From the NCBI GenBank assembly GCA_003388555.1, contig QQVD01000043.1:62001-126000 (forward strand): a stretch of DNA of 64,000 bases, written 5' to 3'. Below, one piece after another: positions 27,639 through 35,868 of this stretch. Under the pieces are notes generated by a model that worked only from the letters and a program-made list of their open reading frames with translations, made no database searches and was not told where the DNA came from. The position numbers and the translations under genes are program-made. Numbering within the stretch: the stretch's first letter is position 1; every line of letters starts with the position of its first letter. The stretch comes from Acidobacteriota bacterium (GTDB lineage Bacteria > Acidobacteriota > Thermoanaerobaculia > Multivoradales > Multivoraceae).

Positions 27639-28024
27639 CAGTTGGTGCTCACGAAGAAGATCTGGCTCATCGTGCCGTTCGCGGCCTTACCCTCGATCCA
27701 GCAGTGGATTCGAGGACGGATCTGCGTGCCACCCTGCGACACACGGACTCCGAGATGGGCTCGGGTGACGCCGTTGGTGTGGAACGTGACGGTGAAGCGC
27801 ACGAAGTAGGCCGTGCCGCCTGTGAGCGCCGGCTTGTTCGGCGCGTTGGGGGGCGCCTGGTTCACCAACTGCTGGTGGTTGAACGAGACGTCCTCCGCCG
27901 CCACGGGGCCGACGATGTCGCAGGCGGAAGAGAAGGCCGTTGCGTCTCCTTCGGTCCAGACTTCGAGCTTGGTGCCGGCGGGAAGTTGCTGGTAGCTGCC
28001 CTGAGCTTGGTTGCATGCCGTCAT
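27638..28024 (-). CDS. Hypothetical beta-rich protein
   Basis: 128 residues, no signal peptide, unrecognised. Alternating strands (AYFVRFTVTFHTNGVTRAHL, GVRVSQGGTQIRPRIHCWIEG) suggest a small beta sandwich. It has three cysteines. It is the first gene of a two-gene operon with the secreted 510-residue protein. The gene starts 45 nt from a pair of overlapping hairpins. Confidence 0.6.
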   Translation of the reverse strand: MTACNQAQGSYQQLPAGTKLEVWTEGDATAFSSACDIVGPVAAEDVSFNHQQLVNQAPPNAPNKPALTGGTAYFVRFTVTFHTNGVTRAHLGVRVSQGGTQIRPRIHCWIEGKAANGTMSQIFFVSTN

Positions 28025-28068
28025 CGAGTCGTCCTCCCTTGTCGTTGGCTGAACGACGATCTAGACGG

Positions 28069-28103
28069 AATCGCGAAAGCGATTTTCCATCCCCGGAAAA
28101 TCG
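28069..28103. promoter_or_regulatory. Two overlapping, mutually exclusive stem-loops in divergent promoter region
   Basis: AATCGC-gaaa-GCGATT (28069-28084, GNRA loop on plus) overlaps CGATTTTCC-atcccc-GGAAAATCG (28080-28103, 9-bp perfect arms). Bases 28080-28084 belong to both stems, so only one can form at a time in RNA. They sit 45-79 nt before the minus-strand start 28024 and 223 nt before the plus-strand start 28326, within a 301-base region that has no gene. They may be DNA operators or a leader RNA switch. Confidence 0.5.
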
Positions 28104-28325
28104 AACGTACGGCTCCTAGGCCTCCACGTTCCCCACGATGGCTCCGCAGTTGGGAGCGGAGAACTTCTACCCGTTGCCTGGTGGCGCGGTGGCGAAATCC
28201 CGCCCGGCGTCCGTCCAGAGTGTCAGTGGTTTGAGGCGACCTCGTGTGCGCGCAGGCCGATTCGCGGCGCTTGCTCTCAGCGCTCGGGCATCGCCATCAG
28301 GGCATCGGAGGCCAGGGGAGGACAC

Positions 28326-28955
28326 ATGGACGACCGAAGGACGATCGCCTGCCTGTGGGCCTTGGCGATCTATCTGAGCTCCGTCGTTGGACTGAGCATC
28401 TACACAATGATCCAGGTCTTTCCGTCGAACTGTAGCGACGGAGGGACGAGGGCCACGGGTGCTGCTGCCGAGGAATCGACTTCCACGGCCGGCCAGGTCG
28501 CGGAGAGCTCCTCCGGGCCTTGTCTGGAGTTCGACGCCTTCAGTCTCTTCGCCAAGGAGTTCAAGGGGCCGGACAGCGAATCGGGAATGATCCTGATCGC
28601 GGTTCTGGCGGGAGCGATCGGCGCCTTCCTGCACGCTGCCCAGTCGCTGATCTCCTACGCTGGCAACGGCGACTTCAAGCCTTCGTGGACCCTCTGGTAC
28701 GTCCTGCGTCCGGCGATCGGAGCGGTGCTCGGGATCTTCCTCTACTTCGTCTTTCGGGCCGGGCTGCTCAGCGCCTCGGCGGGGGACGTGAACCCCTACG
28801 GTGTGGTGGCCCTGGCTTTGTTGGGTGGGCTGTTCTCCAAGCAGGCGACCGACAAGCTCGCCGAGGTCTTCGATCAGTTCTTCAGCAACCGGGGAGATCT
28901 CGAGCGCGAGGACAAGCTGACGAAGAAGGACTCGGCAGCGGAGGACGGGTCGTGA
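28326..28955 (+). CDS. Multi-pass membrane protein coupled to nitrilase-like gene
   Basis: 209 residues with hydrophobic segments near 7-30, 87-108, ~128-148 and ~160-178. Cys36 and Cys66 flank a Ser/Thr/Ala-rich extracytoplasmic loop and could form a disulfide. The C-terminus (AEVFDQFFSNRGDLEREDKL) is charged and cytoplasmic. No family is recognised. The GTGA overlap with the next gene makes it the membrane partner of the nitrilase-like protein. Confidence 0.75.
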   Translation: MDDRRTIACLWALAIYLSSVVGLSIYTMIQVFPSNCSDGGTRATGAAAEESTSTAGQVAESSSGPCLEFDAFSLFAKEFKGPDSESGMILIAVLAGAIGAFLHAAQSLISYAGNGDFKPSWTLWYVLRPAIGAVLGIFLYFVFRAGLLSASAGDVNPYGVVALALLGGLFSKQATDKLAEVFDQFFSNRGDLEREDKLTKKDSAAEDGS

Positions 28956-31417
28956 CGGCGCCGGCGGTGGAGCGCGCGAGTACCGTCCTCGAGGACCTCG
29001 CGGGCGACCTGTGCCTCGAGGACTCGGTCGATGTCTATCTCTGGCCGCCGGACGTCTTCGCCCTGACCTCGGAGACACTCAAGGTGACGGGCGCCTACCG
29101 CCTGGCCACCGACGCGACGATCGAGAATCCGTGGCCGCCGAAGGAAAACTGGGTCCGGGCGGCGAGACGGCAGGGGCGAGAGTGGTGGAAGTTCGTCTAC
29201 GACTTCGGCATCGAGCGGAATGAAGCCCCGGCAGTGGAAGATCTCGAGCAGAACCTCGCTTCTGTCGGCGAGCTCCGGACCAAGCTGATCGAGTACCGCG
29301 ATCTGCCCATCGACGCGTTCGACGCGATCGGCTCTCCCGAGGCGGGAGGTGAGGAAAGGAAGGCAGCAGAGGAGGTCGCGGTCGCTCTGCTCACGCTACA
29401 CGGACTGGCCGACGAGGCTTGTGCTGGTTTCGGTGTGCTCAGTGGAGCTCGCGGCATGGCCTCGATCATCCACTTCGCCGCCAACTCGCTGCTCTCCGAG
29501 ACCGGTTCGCTCTCGAGGCGTACTCGCAGCCGCGGGCTCGTGTTGCCGAAGATGCGCACCTCGCAGGTCGGTCTCACACTGCGATCCTTCTCGCACCACC
29601 TGACCTTCCACCAGACCGAATCCCAGGTCACCTGGCGGGCGGTGCCCTGGACCTCCGAGGACGAGACCACGCTCAACATCCTCATGGTCCCCTTCCCGTA
29701 CCGGGTCTCGGCGAGGGCTTTCCAGCCGCGCCCTACTCTCGGCCAAGCTCGCTCGATCCGCAATGGGAGGTTCTTCGAGTACTCGGAGCACGGCGAGGCC
29801 CTCGACGTCGACGAGGTGCTCGACCTCGTGCGCGTTTCCGAGGCGCATGCCGGGCGGGTTCACGTGATCCTCCTGCCGGAGCTGTCGATCGGGCGACAGA
29901 AGCTCCTCGAGCTTCAGGACAAGCTCGTCCAGGCGCGCGGCAACCTGCCGATTCCGATGATCCTCGCCGGAATCGCCGATCGCGGCGAGGGTCGGGATGC
30001 GGCCGCCAGGAATCGTGTGGTGCTGTGCACCTACTTCGCGGGCAAGTGGTACGAGCTGGCTCAGGACAAGCATCATCGCTGGAAGCTGGATGCACCTCAG
30101 GTGTTGCAGTACGGCCTCGGTGGCGTACTCACCGGAGGCCGCGACTGGTGGGAGGCGATCAGCATCCCGAACCGCTGTCTCTCGATGCTGGTTCCGAGTG
30201 GCTGGTTGGCGCTTGCTCCCCTCATCTGTGAGGACCTGGCCCGTCTCGACCCGATCAGCGAGCTCATCCGCGGTATCGGACCGACTCTGACGATCGCTCT
30301 GCTCTTCGACGGCCCCCAGCTGAAGGAGCGGTGGCCGGCCCGGTATGCATCAGTGCTCGCTGATGATCCCGGGTCCTCGGTCCTGACCTTCACGAATCTC
30401 GGCATGGCGCGGCGATCGCGTATCTGGAAGGACGACTCCCTGAAGACGCGAAGCAGCCTCGGCAACAGGACGGTGGCCTTGTGGAAGGACGACGTCCGCG
30501 GTTGGCACACTGTCACTCTGCCGCCGAACTGTCGGGCCTCGCTTCTCACCGTGACGGCCGAATGGGATGAGGAGTACACGGCCGACGGGCGTTCAGACGG
30601 GCGGCACGCAGCGCGATTCGTGCTCCAAGGCGTTCACCCGATCTACCCGAGCCGCGAGCGAGAGGCGCTGGACGGGAGGTGCGACGAGGGTGCATGGGAC
30701 GTCTGCTCCTTGCCGGATCGAGAGGACGTCTCGGAGTCGACGAAGCAGCCTCTACCGAAGTTCTATGGGCACGCGAGCGGTGCAGACCTTCTGGAACTGT
30801 CGTCGGTCACTTACCTGGCTGACTCGCTACTCGACTGTCGGAGTGAGGACGTGATCCGGATCGCGAATCTGGCGCGATACAAGCGTCAGGGCGACTCTCC
30901 TCTGCTGGCGTCCGTTCACGGTGTGCTGTGCCGGCGCAGTTCCTTGCGCAACGGCCAGGATGCCGAAGGCGACGACGATCAACTCGACCAGTACCGGTTC
31001 ACGACCCGCCGCCTTCGACGACGGATCGACATCGCGGAACGCCCACCCACCGGCGAGCGCATCGCCCAGATTCGGAGCAAGGAACGACGTCAGTACTACT
31101 CCTGCCTAGTCAGGCACTGTGCTGAGACTCTCGATTGCTTTTCGGATACCGAGTGTTCGCTGGAAGAAGTGCTCGGGGAGCTCGAGATCGGCAGGCAGCG
31201 GGAGCTGTCGCCCATCACCTGTCTGAGGCTAGAGATGCTCGTCGTCCACACCGTTCTGTGGACGGTGCACAAACGCGTCTCCGAGTTTCGCCGCCAGGGG
31301 CGACTCTCCAGCCTCTGGGCCGACCTGCTCTGCCGCACCGAGGACGAGCTGCAGAGAGAAGGGCTGCGCCTTCTCGATCGCTTCCACGGGGAGAAGTGGC
31401 CTGACTCAGACGCTTGA
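28952..31417 (+). CDS. Nitrilase-fold (C-N hydrolase) protein with large helical extensions
   Basis: 821 residues from GTG 28952, which overlaps the upstream stop (GTGA). Residues ~1-250 are helical and unrecognised. Residues ~250-520 form a carbon-nitrogen hydrolase domain with all three catalytic positions: Glu310 (VILLPELSI), Lys373 (AQDKHHRWKL) and Cys426 (LAPLICEDL). Following strands (TIALLFDGP, VLTFTNLGMARRS) fit the nitrilase fold. The C-terminal ~300 residues are charged, helical and unrecognised. Ordinary nitrilases are ~280 residues and act alone; the extensions and membrane partner suggest a sensor-effector arrangement, possibly cleaving an amide or nitrile bond of a cofactor. Substrate unknown. 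Confidence 0.8.
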   Translation: MTAPAVERASTVLEDLAGDLCLEDSVDVYLWPPDVFALTSETLKVTGAYRLATDATIENPWPPKENWVRAARRQGREWWKFVYDFGIERNEAPAVEDLEQNLASVGELRTKLIEYRDLPIDAFDAIGSPEAGGEERKAAEEVAVALLTLHGLADEACAGFGVLSGARGMASIIHFAANSLLSETGSLSRRTRSRGLVLPKMRTSQVGLTLRSFSHHLTFHQTESQVTWRAVPWTSEDETTLNILMVPFPYRVSARAFQPRPTLGQARSIRNGRFFEYSEHGEALDVDEVLDLVRVSEAHAGRVHVILLPELSIGRQKLLELQDKLVQARGNLPIPMILAGIADRGEGRDAAARNRVVLCTYFAGKWYELAQDKHHRWKLDAPQVLQYGLGGVLTGGRDWWEAISIPNRCLSMLVPSGWLALAPLICEDLARLDPISELIRGIGPTLTIALLFDGPQLKERWPARYASVLADDPGSSVLTFTNLGMARRSRIWKDDSLKTRSSLGNRTVALWKDDVRGWHTVTLPPNCRASLLTVTAEWDEEYTADGRSDGRHAARFVLQGVHPIYPSREREALDGRCDEGAWDVCSLPDREDVSESTKQPLPKFYGHASGADLLELSSVTYLADSLLDCRSEDVIRIANLARYKRQGDSPLLASVHGVLCRRSSLRNGQDAEGDDDQLDQYRFTTRRLRRRIDIAERPPTGERIAQIRSKERRQYYSCLVRHCAETLDCFSDTECSLEEVLGELEIGRQRELSPITCLRLEMLVVHTVLWTVHKRVSEFRRQGRLSSLWADLLCRTEDELQREGLRLLDRFHGEKWPDSDA

Positions 31418-31463
31418 GCGATGCTGGCGCCGGCCGTTGCACGTTGCTGGAACTAGGTGAGGA

Positions 31464-32549
31464 CTATCGAGGCTCGAAGACCGAGACCGTCGGCTGATCG
31501 ACGAACACCAGGGGCTGCGCCACCTCTCGACCATTCCGCTTCGCCACCTCCACCAGGTGCTCGTACCAGTTGAAGAACGGTGCCGTCCGCTCAGCGGCCT
31601 CTCGAAGTGCTCGCTCGGCCAGCGGGCGCACCAGGTCGTCCCAGCGCCAGGGGTCGTCGAACAGCGTCTCGGCGTCGTCGTAGCGGCCGAGATCGAACGC
31701 GGGGTCGATGCCGTAGGTGAAGGGCACGACGCGCCCGTCGGGCTCGACGACGAGGGTGTCGACGAGTTGGGTGAAGGATGGCGCCATGGTCGTCGCTGCG
31801 GCGGCGCGGGCGGCGGGCCAGACTGTGGTGGGGTCGCGGCGCAGGCGCTCGCTGTTGACCAGATCGACCTCGACGCGCAGGCGGCAGGAGTCAGCGGCCA
31901 GAGCCCAGAGGTAGGCGCGGGAGACATCGAGAGGGGAAAGGGCCTCGGCGTCGAGGTGCTGGCCCTGCCCGACCTGCTCGAGGGGATGCAGCCGCAGCGC
32001 GGCGGCACCCTCGTCGATGGCGAAGTGGAGCAGCCACTCGAGCTCCTCGAAACTCGAACGCCGCAGGGTGTGCACGATCGCGAACGGCATGCCGAGATCG
32101 CGCAGGGTGGCGAGCCCGCGGCGCGTCACCTCGAAGGCGCCAAGGCGACGGCGGAAGGCGTCGTGGCGCTCGGGCGATCCGTCGACCGACACCCCGAGCA
32201 GGGCGAAGCGCTGGACGGTGTCGGGCCTGGTCGGCGGGCCGAGGCGGGTGCCGTTGGTCACGGCGCTGAGCGTCCAGCCCTGCAGTGTGGCTTCTTCGAT
32301 CAGCTCGTTCAGGCCTCGGTAGAGGAACGGCTCGCCGCCGGACAAGGAGAGTCGCTCGTAGCCGGCGGCGCGAGCGCGGCGCAGGAAGTCGACGAGGGGA
32401 TGCAGCGCCAGGGCCTCGCTCTGGCGCGGCCCCGAGTCCGAGTAGCAGTGGCTGCAGGCGAGATTGCAGCGCCGCGTGAGGTGCACCTGCACGGTGCGGT
32501 GTCCCTCGCGCGGCGCTTCGTCGCCCGATCCCAGCCTCCTGTGGGTCAC
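31464..32549 (-). CDS. Radical SAM enzyme (peptide-maturase type)
   Basis: 361 residues from GTG 32549. CNLACSHC places Cys28, Cys32 and Cys35 for the [4Fe-4S] cluster that splits S-adenosylmethionine; SLSGGEPFLY is the GGE motif and AVTNGTRLG the ribose-binding strand. The C-terminal third (VVEPDGRVVPFTYG) resembles SPASM/Twitch folds but lacks the cysteines needed for auxiliary clusters. The gene starts 27 nt after a 109-residue gene, the usual place for a maturase relative to its peptide substrate. PqqE/AlbA-like maturases are the closest general comparison. Confidence 0.88.
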   Translation of the reverse strand: MTHRRLGSGDEAPREGHRTVQVHLTRRCNLACSHCYSDSGPRQSEALALHPLVDFLRRARAAGYERLSLSGGEPFLYRGLNELIEEATLQGWTLSAVTNGTRLGPPTRPDTVQRFALLGVSVDGSPERHDAFRRRLGAFEVTRRGLATLRDLGMPFAIVHTLRRSSFEELEWLLHFAIDEGAAALRLHPLEQVGQGQHLDAEALSPLDVSRAYLWALAADSCRLRVEVDLVNSERLRRDPTTVWPAARAAAATTMAPSFTQLVDTLVVEPDGRVVPFTYGIDPAFDLGRYDDAETLFDDPWRWDDLVRPLAERALREAAERTAPFFNWYEHLVEVAKRNGREVAQPLVFVDQPTVSVFEPR

Positions 32550-32576
32550 CAGGATCTCGTTTCGTACGTTGGGGGT

Positions 32577-32906
32577 TCAGCGCGAGATCTGGGTCATCTT
32601 CGCCCTGACCTCGAAGCGGTCGGGCGCGATGATTCCCTTGGGGAAGATCTGCAGATCGGTGCGCAGGTCCTTCAGCTCGGCGAGGCGACTCACCAGGTCG
32701 CCGAGCTGGTCGTGCTTCACCTCGAAGTGGGCTCCGGCACCCTCCTGGATGATGATCCCGATCGGGAACACGTCGGTGGGTGAGAAGCCGTCCGCGTCGA
32801 GCTTGGCGATCGAGGTGGCCAGCTCGGTGAGGGCCTCGTCCGACAGCTCCTTGCGGGAGAGGCGGAGGCGGATCTTCTCGGCGTCGTAGCCAGGGGTCTC
32901 GCTCAT
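32577..32906 (-). CDS. Small protein next to radical SAM enzyme, possible substrate
   Basis: 109 residues from ATG 32906. The N-terminal half is helical and leader-like (EKIRLRLSRKELSDEALTEL). The C-terminal half has an internal repeat: DVFPIGIIIQEGAGAHFEV and QIFPKGIIAPDRFEV, sharing [VI]FPxGII then FEV. There is no signal peptide or cysteine. As first gene of a two-gene operon with the radical SAM enzyme it may be a RiPP-like precursor, although 109 residues is long; a chaperone or partner subunit is the alternative. Confidence 0.65.
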   Translation of the reverse strand: MSETPGYDAEKIRLRLSRKELSDEALTELATSIAKLDADGFSPTDVFPIGIIIQEGAGAHFEVKHDQLGDLVSRLAELKDLRTDLQIFPKGIIAPDRFEVRAKMTQISR

Positions 32907-32929
32907 GGTGCGGGTCTCCGGATGGTGGG

Positions 32930-33241
32930 TTGATCGAGCGGAAGGGCGCCAAGGCTCTTCCCATCTCTCTGGACGGACGCGCGGAGCGATTTCTCGTGCT
33001 CCGTGGCAACAGCCACTCGCCCATGGGTCGCTCGCGGAGCCTCTTGGCCGCGGCTGATGGCTGCGATGCGGCTTCGATTCGGCGATCCCCGGACCTGGCG
33101 CGTCGCCAGGCCGAGCGCGAAGACCTCGACGACGGCGTCTACCGCCTCTGCATCCCGGTGCAGCAGAGGATCTGGCCGGGCATCGAAGGCGATCTGCTGA
33201 TCGAGCCGCGAAGGTGGAATGGGGCGCCGCGGGTTGGGTAG
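32930..33241 (+). CDS. Possible small or degenerate gene
   Basis: In this 523-base gap (32907-33429) the plus frame ending at 33241 has strongly G/C-ending codons in its last ~45 residues (LDDGVYRLCIPVQQRIWPGI, then EGDLLIEP), as expected for coding sequence. The upstream part, from TTG 32930, has weak bias and no ribosome site. It may be a remnant of a longer gene. Unrecognised; low confidence. Confidence 0.25.
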   Translation: MIERKGAKALPISLDGRAERFLVLRGNSHSPMGRSRSLLAAADGCDAASIRRSPDLARRQAEREDLDDGVYRLCIPVQQRIWPGIEGDLLIEPRRWNGAPRVG

Positions 33242-33429
33242 CTCCGGCGCGGCGGGTCAAAGGGGCGGGAGCGTCACTCGAGCTTCACGCAGGGGAAAAA
33301 GGGTGGGCATGGGGGCCTGCGTGCCCTGAGGGTTCGCCCCAGACATCGAGAGACAGAATTGGTAGAGGGCAGCGGTGGAGGGCACCGTGGACGAAAAGAG
33401 CTCGTCGGCGTTGGGTGTCCCGACGCTCC

Positions 33430-35799
33430 CTAGCCGCTGGTCGAACTCCAGGAGGAGGTGTTTCCCGACTCGAACCCGTCGCTGAAGATCACCCCTCCGC
33501 AACCGGAGTTGGGCCCTGGCGCTGAGGGCGTCTGCGGGCACCAGTCGCTGCCGGAGTTGCTGTCGCTGCCGTCCGGGGACCGCCCGATGACGTCCGCATC
33601 GCTTGGCACACTGGGAGCGTTCGGCGCTGACCAGGTGGTACCACTCGGAGGCGGTGTGGAGGATATGCCCCAGCGCACGAAGTCCACGCCGGTACCGCTA
33701 CCGTTTGAGAGCGCGACCGAACCCGAGTCCGCCGAGACCCAGTTGAAGTTCTGGCCCGTGTAGACGGTCGCCGTCGCCGGACTGCCGGTGTTCTCGAAGA
33801 CCCGTACGAAGGCGCCAGGGCTCAGGTTGTAGGACGGCAGGGTGTGGGTGTCCGTTGCTCCTCCGGTGGAGACCAGCGTCCAGCCCGACAGGTTCTGAGA
33901 CGAAGATCCGGAGTTGTAGAGCTCGACGTAGTCGACCGGCCCGGTGTGGATCTCGTTGACAACGATTCCACCCGATGAGGTCGACCAGGTGGCTCGCACC
34001 GAGTAGCCGATCGGTCCCGTGTCCCAGTTGTTGACGCCGACCCACCAGCGTCCGGCCGAGGGTGTAGGGAAGGTGCAGGCCTCGGAGTTCGTGCTGCCGA
34101 AGAAGGGGCGACAGTCCCACAGCGAATCGGTGGGTTGGGCTCCGAACCTCACATAGAGGTCGAGGTCCCCGCCGAGATCGAAGAGCTCGACAACCAGGTT
34201 GCTGGCACCTGCGGCGAGGTCGGCGTAGTAGTAGTTCCAGCTGCCTTGCTGTACGGAACCGTTGATCGATCCGGCCTGGGTGACGCCATTGGAGAGGGCC
34301 GCACCGCCGCCACAGCTCGCGGTGGAGAAACTGAGGGTGGCGCCATTGGTCGAGCCACCGGCGCTGGAGGCCCTAGCACGGAAGTAGTACTGGGTTCCGC
34401 AGCTCAATCCTGTGAGGCTTTGAGGCGTGGAGACCGGTGAGGTGCCGGATCCGATACCGCCGTGGGTGACCGTACTTCCGAGCCCCGGTGTAGTGCCGTA
34501 GTCGAAGAAGACGGTGGTGCTCGACCCGTTGGGGTCGACCGACGCGTTGAGGGTGGCGGAAGTCTGGCCGATGGACGTGGCCGCGTTCGTGGTGACGGTC
34601 GGTGGGGGTTGGGGGCATGCAGTCGTGTTGAAGTTCAGCGTGTTTCCGTTGCTGGTGCCTCCGCTGTTGGAGGCCCTAGCACGGAAGTAGTACTGGGTTC
34701 CGCAGCTCAATCCTGTGAGGCTTTGAGGCGTGGAGACCGGTGAGGTGCCGGATCCGATACCGCCGTGGGTGACCGTACTTCCGAGCCCCGGTGTAGTGCC
34801 GTAGTCGAAGAAGACGGTGGTGCTCGACCCGTTGGGGTCGACCGACGCGTTGAGGGTGGCGGAAGTCTGGCTGATGGACGTGGCCGCGTTCGTGGTGACG
34901 GTCGGCGCACTGGCCGGGGGCGAGTACTCGACGAAGATGTAGGGAGCGTCGGTTCCGAACTCACTCGCCGTCACTTGCAGTTTCGCGCCCGAAGGGGGGT
35001 TGCCCGAAGGTGCCACGAAGAGCCCGTTGTTGTTGTGGCTGCCGGCGTTCCACTGCTGAGCGATGCTGGTGATATCCATGAACTTGTAGTAGTCGGAAGC
35101 AGTGCCGACCGTCTCGAAGTCCTGGAGGTCGCCGAGTGCCGGTTGGTTGTTCCATGTGACCGTGCCCTCAGACCAGAAGTTGGCTGCACCGTCGGCCACG
35201 GCCCATGCGCCGACCGTCCAACTGCCGACGGACTGCTCGACGTGATAAGAGAGCGTCGCGTTGGTAATCGTTCCATTGACGAAGAAGGTGGAAGCCCTGA
35301 AGAGGATGTACCCAACGCCGGGAAGAAACGATTCCGCGTCGAGTCCAGCGTAGATCGGACTCAGATCGCCCGAGTTGAAATCTGGGGTTCCCGACCAGAC
35401 ATCGGCATCGTGATTGAAAAAGAAGTCGGCGGAACCGCGCAGCCCGCCTTCTGGAACCGACTCGGCTTCGAAGACCCGCCGCGTATCGATGGCCGGGAGG
35501 TTCGGGGGCGGAGTCCAGAGCTCGATCCTTGGCGGTATCGCAGCCGAAAGGACCATCCCGTAGCTCCCGTCCTCGAACTCGAAGAACAGCGCGCCGCGCT
35601 CGACCCAGGTATGGGCAACGCTCCGGTTCGAGATCTTCTCACTGTCGGACTCCACCCTCTCGATGAACGAGAAGAGGGACGTGAGCTCGCTCGCCGACAG
35701 TGAGGCGACGAGGGCAGGTCGGGCCGCTGTAGCTTCAAGCCCGGTGCACAGGGCCATTGTGATCGAGAGGAAGATCCTGCCTGCTGGACACGGACGCAT
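33430..35799 (-). CDS. Secreted multidomain protein: DNRLRE, two Fn3-like, PPC, lamin-tail domains
   Basis: 789 residues; ATG 35799 follows AAGGAGG. After a signal peptide, residues ~105-300 resemble a DNRLRE-type beta domain (GTVTWNNQPALGDL, MDITSIAQQWNAG, GLFVAPSGNPPSGAKLQV). Two Fn3-like repeats of 101-residue spacing follow (TVTTNAATSI to FRARASN), then a PPC domain (DLDLYVRFGAQPT, WWVGVNNWDTGPIGYSV) and a lamin-tail domain (IVVNEIHTGPVDYVELYNSG, LSGWTLVS). The end VIFSDGFESGNTSSWS is a GFESG-type terminus recurring in secreted proteins of related bacteria. Likely an extracellular adhesive or carbohydrate-interacting protein; no enzyme motif seen. Confidence 0.82.
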   Translation of the reverse strand: MRPCPAGRIFLSITMALCTGLEATAARPALVASLSASELTSLFSFIERVESDSEKISNRSVAHTWVERGALFFEFEDGSYGMVLSAAIPPRIELWTPPPNLPAIDTRRVFEAESVPEGGLRGSADFFFNHDADVWSGTPDFNSGDLSPIYAGLDAESFLPGVGYILFRASTFFVNGTITNATLSYHVEQSVGSWTVGAWAVADGAANFWSEGTVTWNNQPALGDLQDFETVGTASDYYKFMDITSIAQQWNAGSHNNNGLFVAPSGNPPSGAKLQVTASEFGTDAPYIFVEYSPPASAPTVTTNAATSISQTSATLNASVDPNGSSTTVFFDYGTTPGLGSTVTHGGIGSGTSPVSTPQSLTGLSCGTQYYFRARASNSGGTSNGNTLNFNTTACPQPPPTVTTNAATSIGQTSATLNASVDPNGSSTTVFFDYGTTPGLGSTVTHGGIGSGTSPVSTPQSLTGLSCGTQYYFRARASSAGGSTNGATLSFSTASCGGGAALSNGVTQAGSINGSVQQGSWNYYYADLAAGASNLVVELFDLGGDLDLYVRFGAQPTDSLWDCRPFFGSTNSEACTFPTPSAGRWWVGVNNWDTGPIGYSVRATWSTSSGGIVVNEIHTGPVDYVELYNSGSSSQNLSGWTLVSTGGATDTHTLPSYNLSPGAFVRVFENTGSPATATVYTGQNFNWVSADSGSVALSNGSGTGVDFVRWGISSTPPPSGTTWSAPNAPSVPSDADVIGRSPDGSDSNSGSDWCPQTPSAPGPNSGCGGVIFSDGFESGNTSSWSSTSG
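34366..34905. repeat. 237-bp near-identical direct repeat inside the secreted protein gene
   Basis: Bases 34366-34602 and 34669-34905 match with a single difference (C at 34569 versus T at 34872), offset 303 bp or 101 codons. Each encodes one Fn3-like repeat. The identity at synonymous sites implies very recent duplication or gene conversion. Confidence 0.85.
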
Positions 35800-35868
35800 C
35801 GATGCCTCCTTGGGGGTAGAGACGGGCTCGACGTTGTGTTTCGTCGAGGGTTCGCAGTGACCTGCCCT

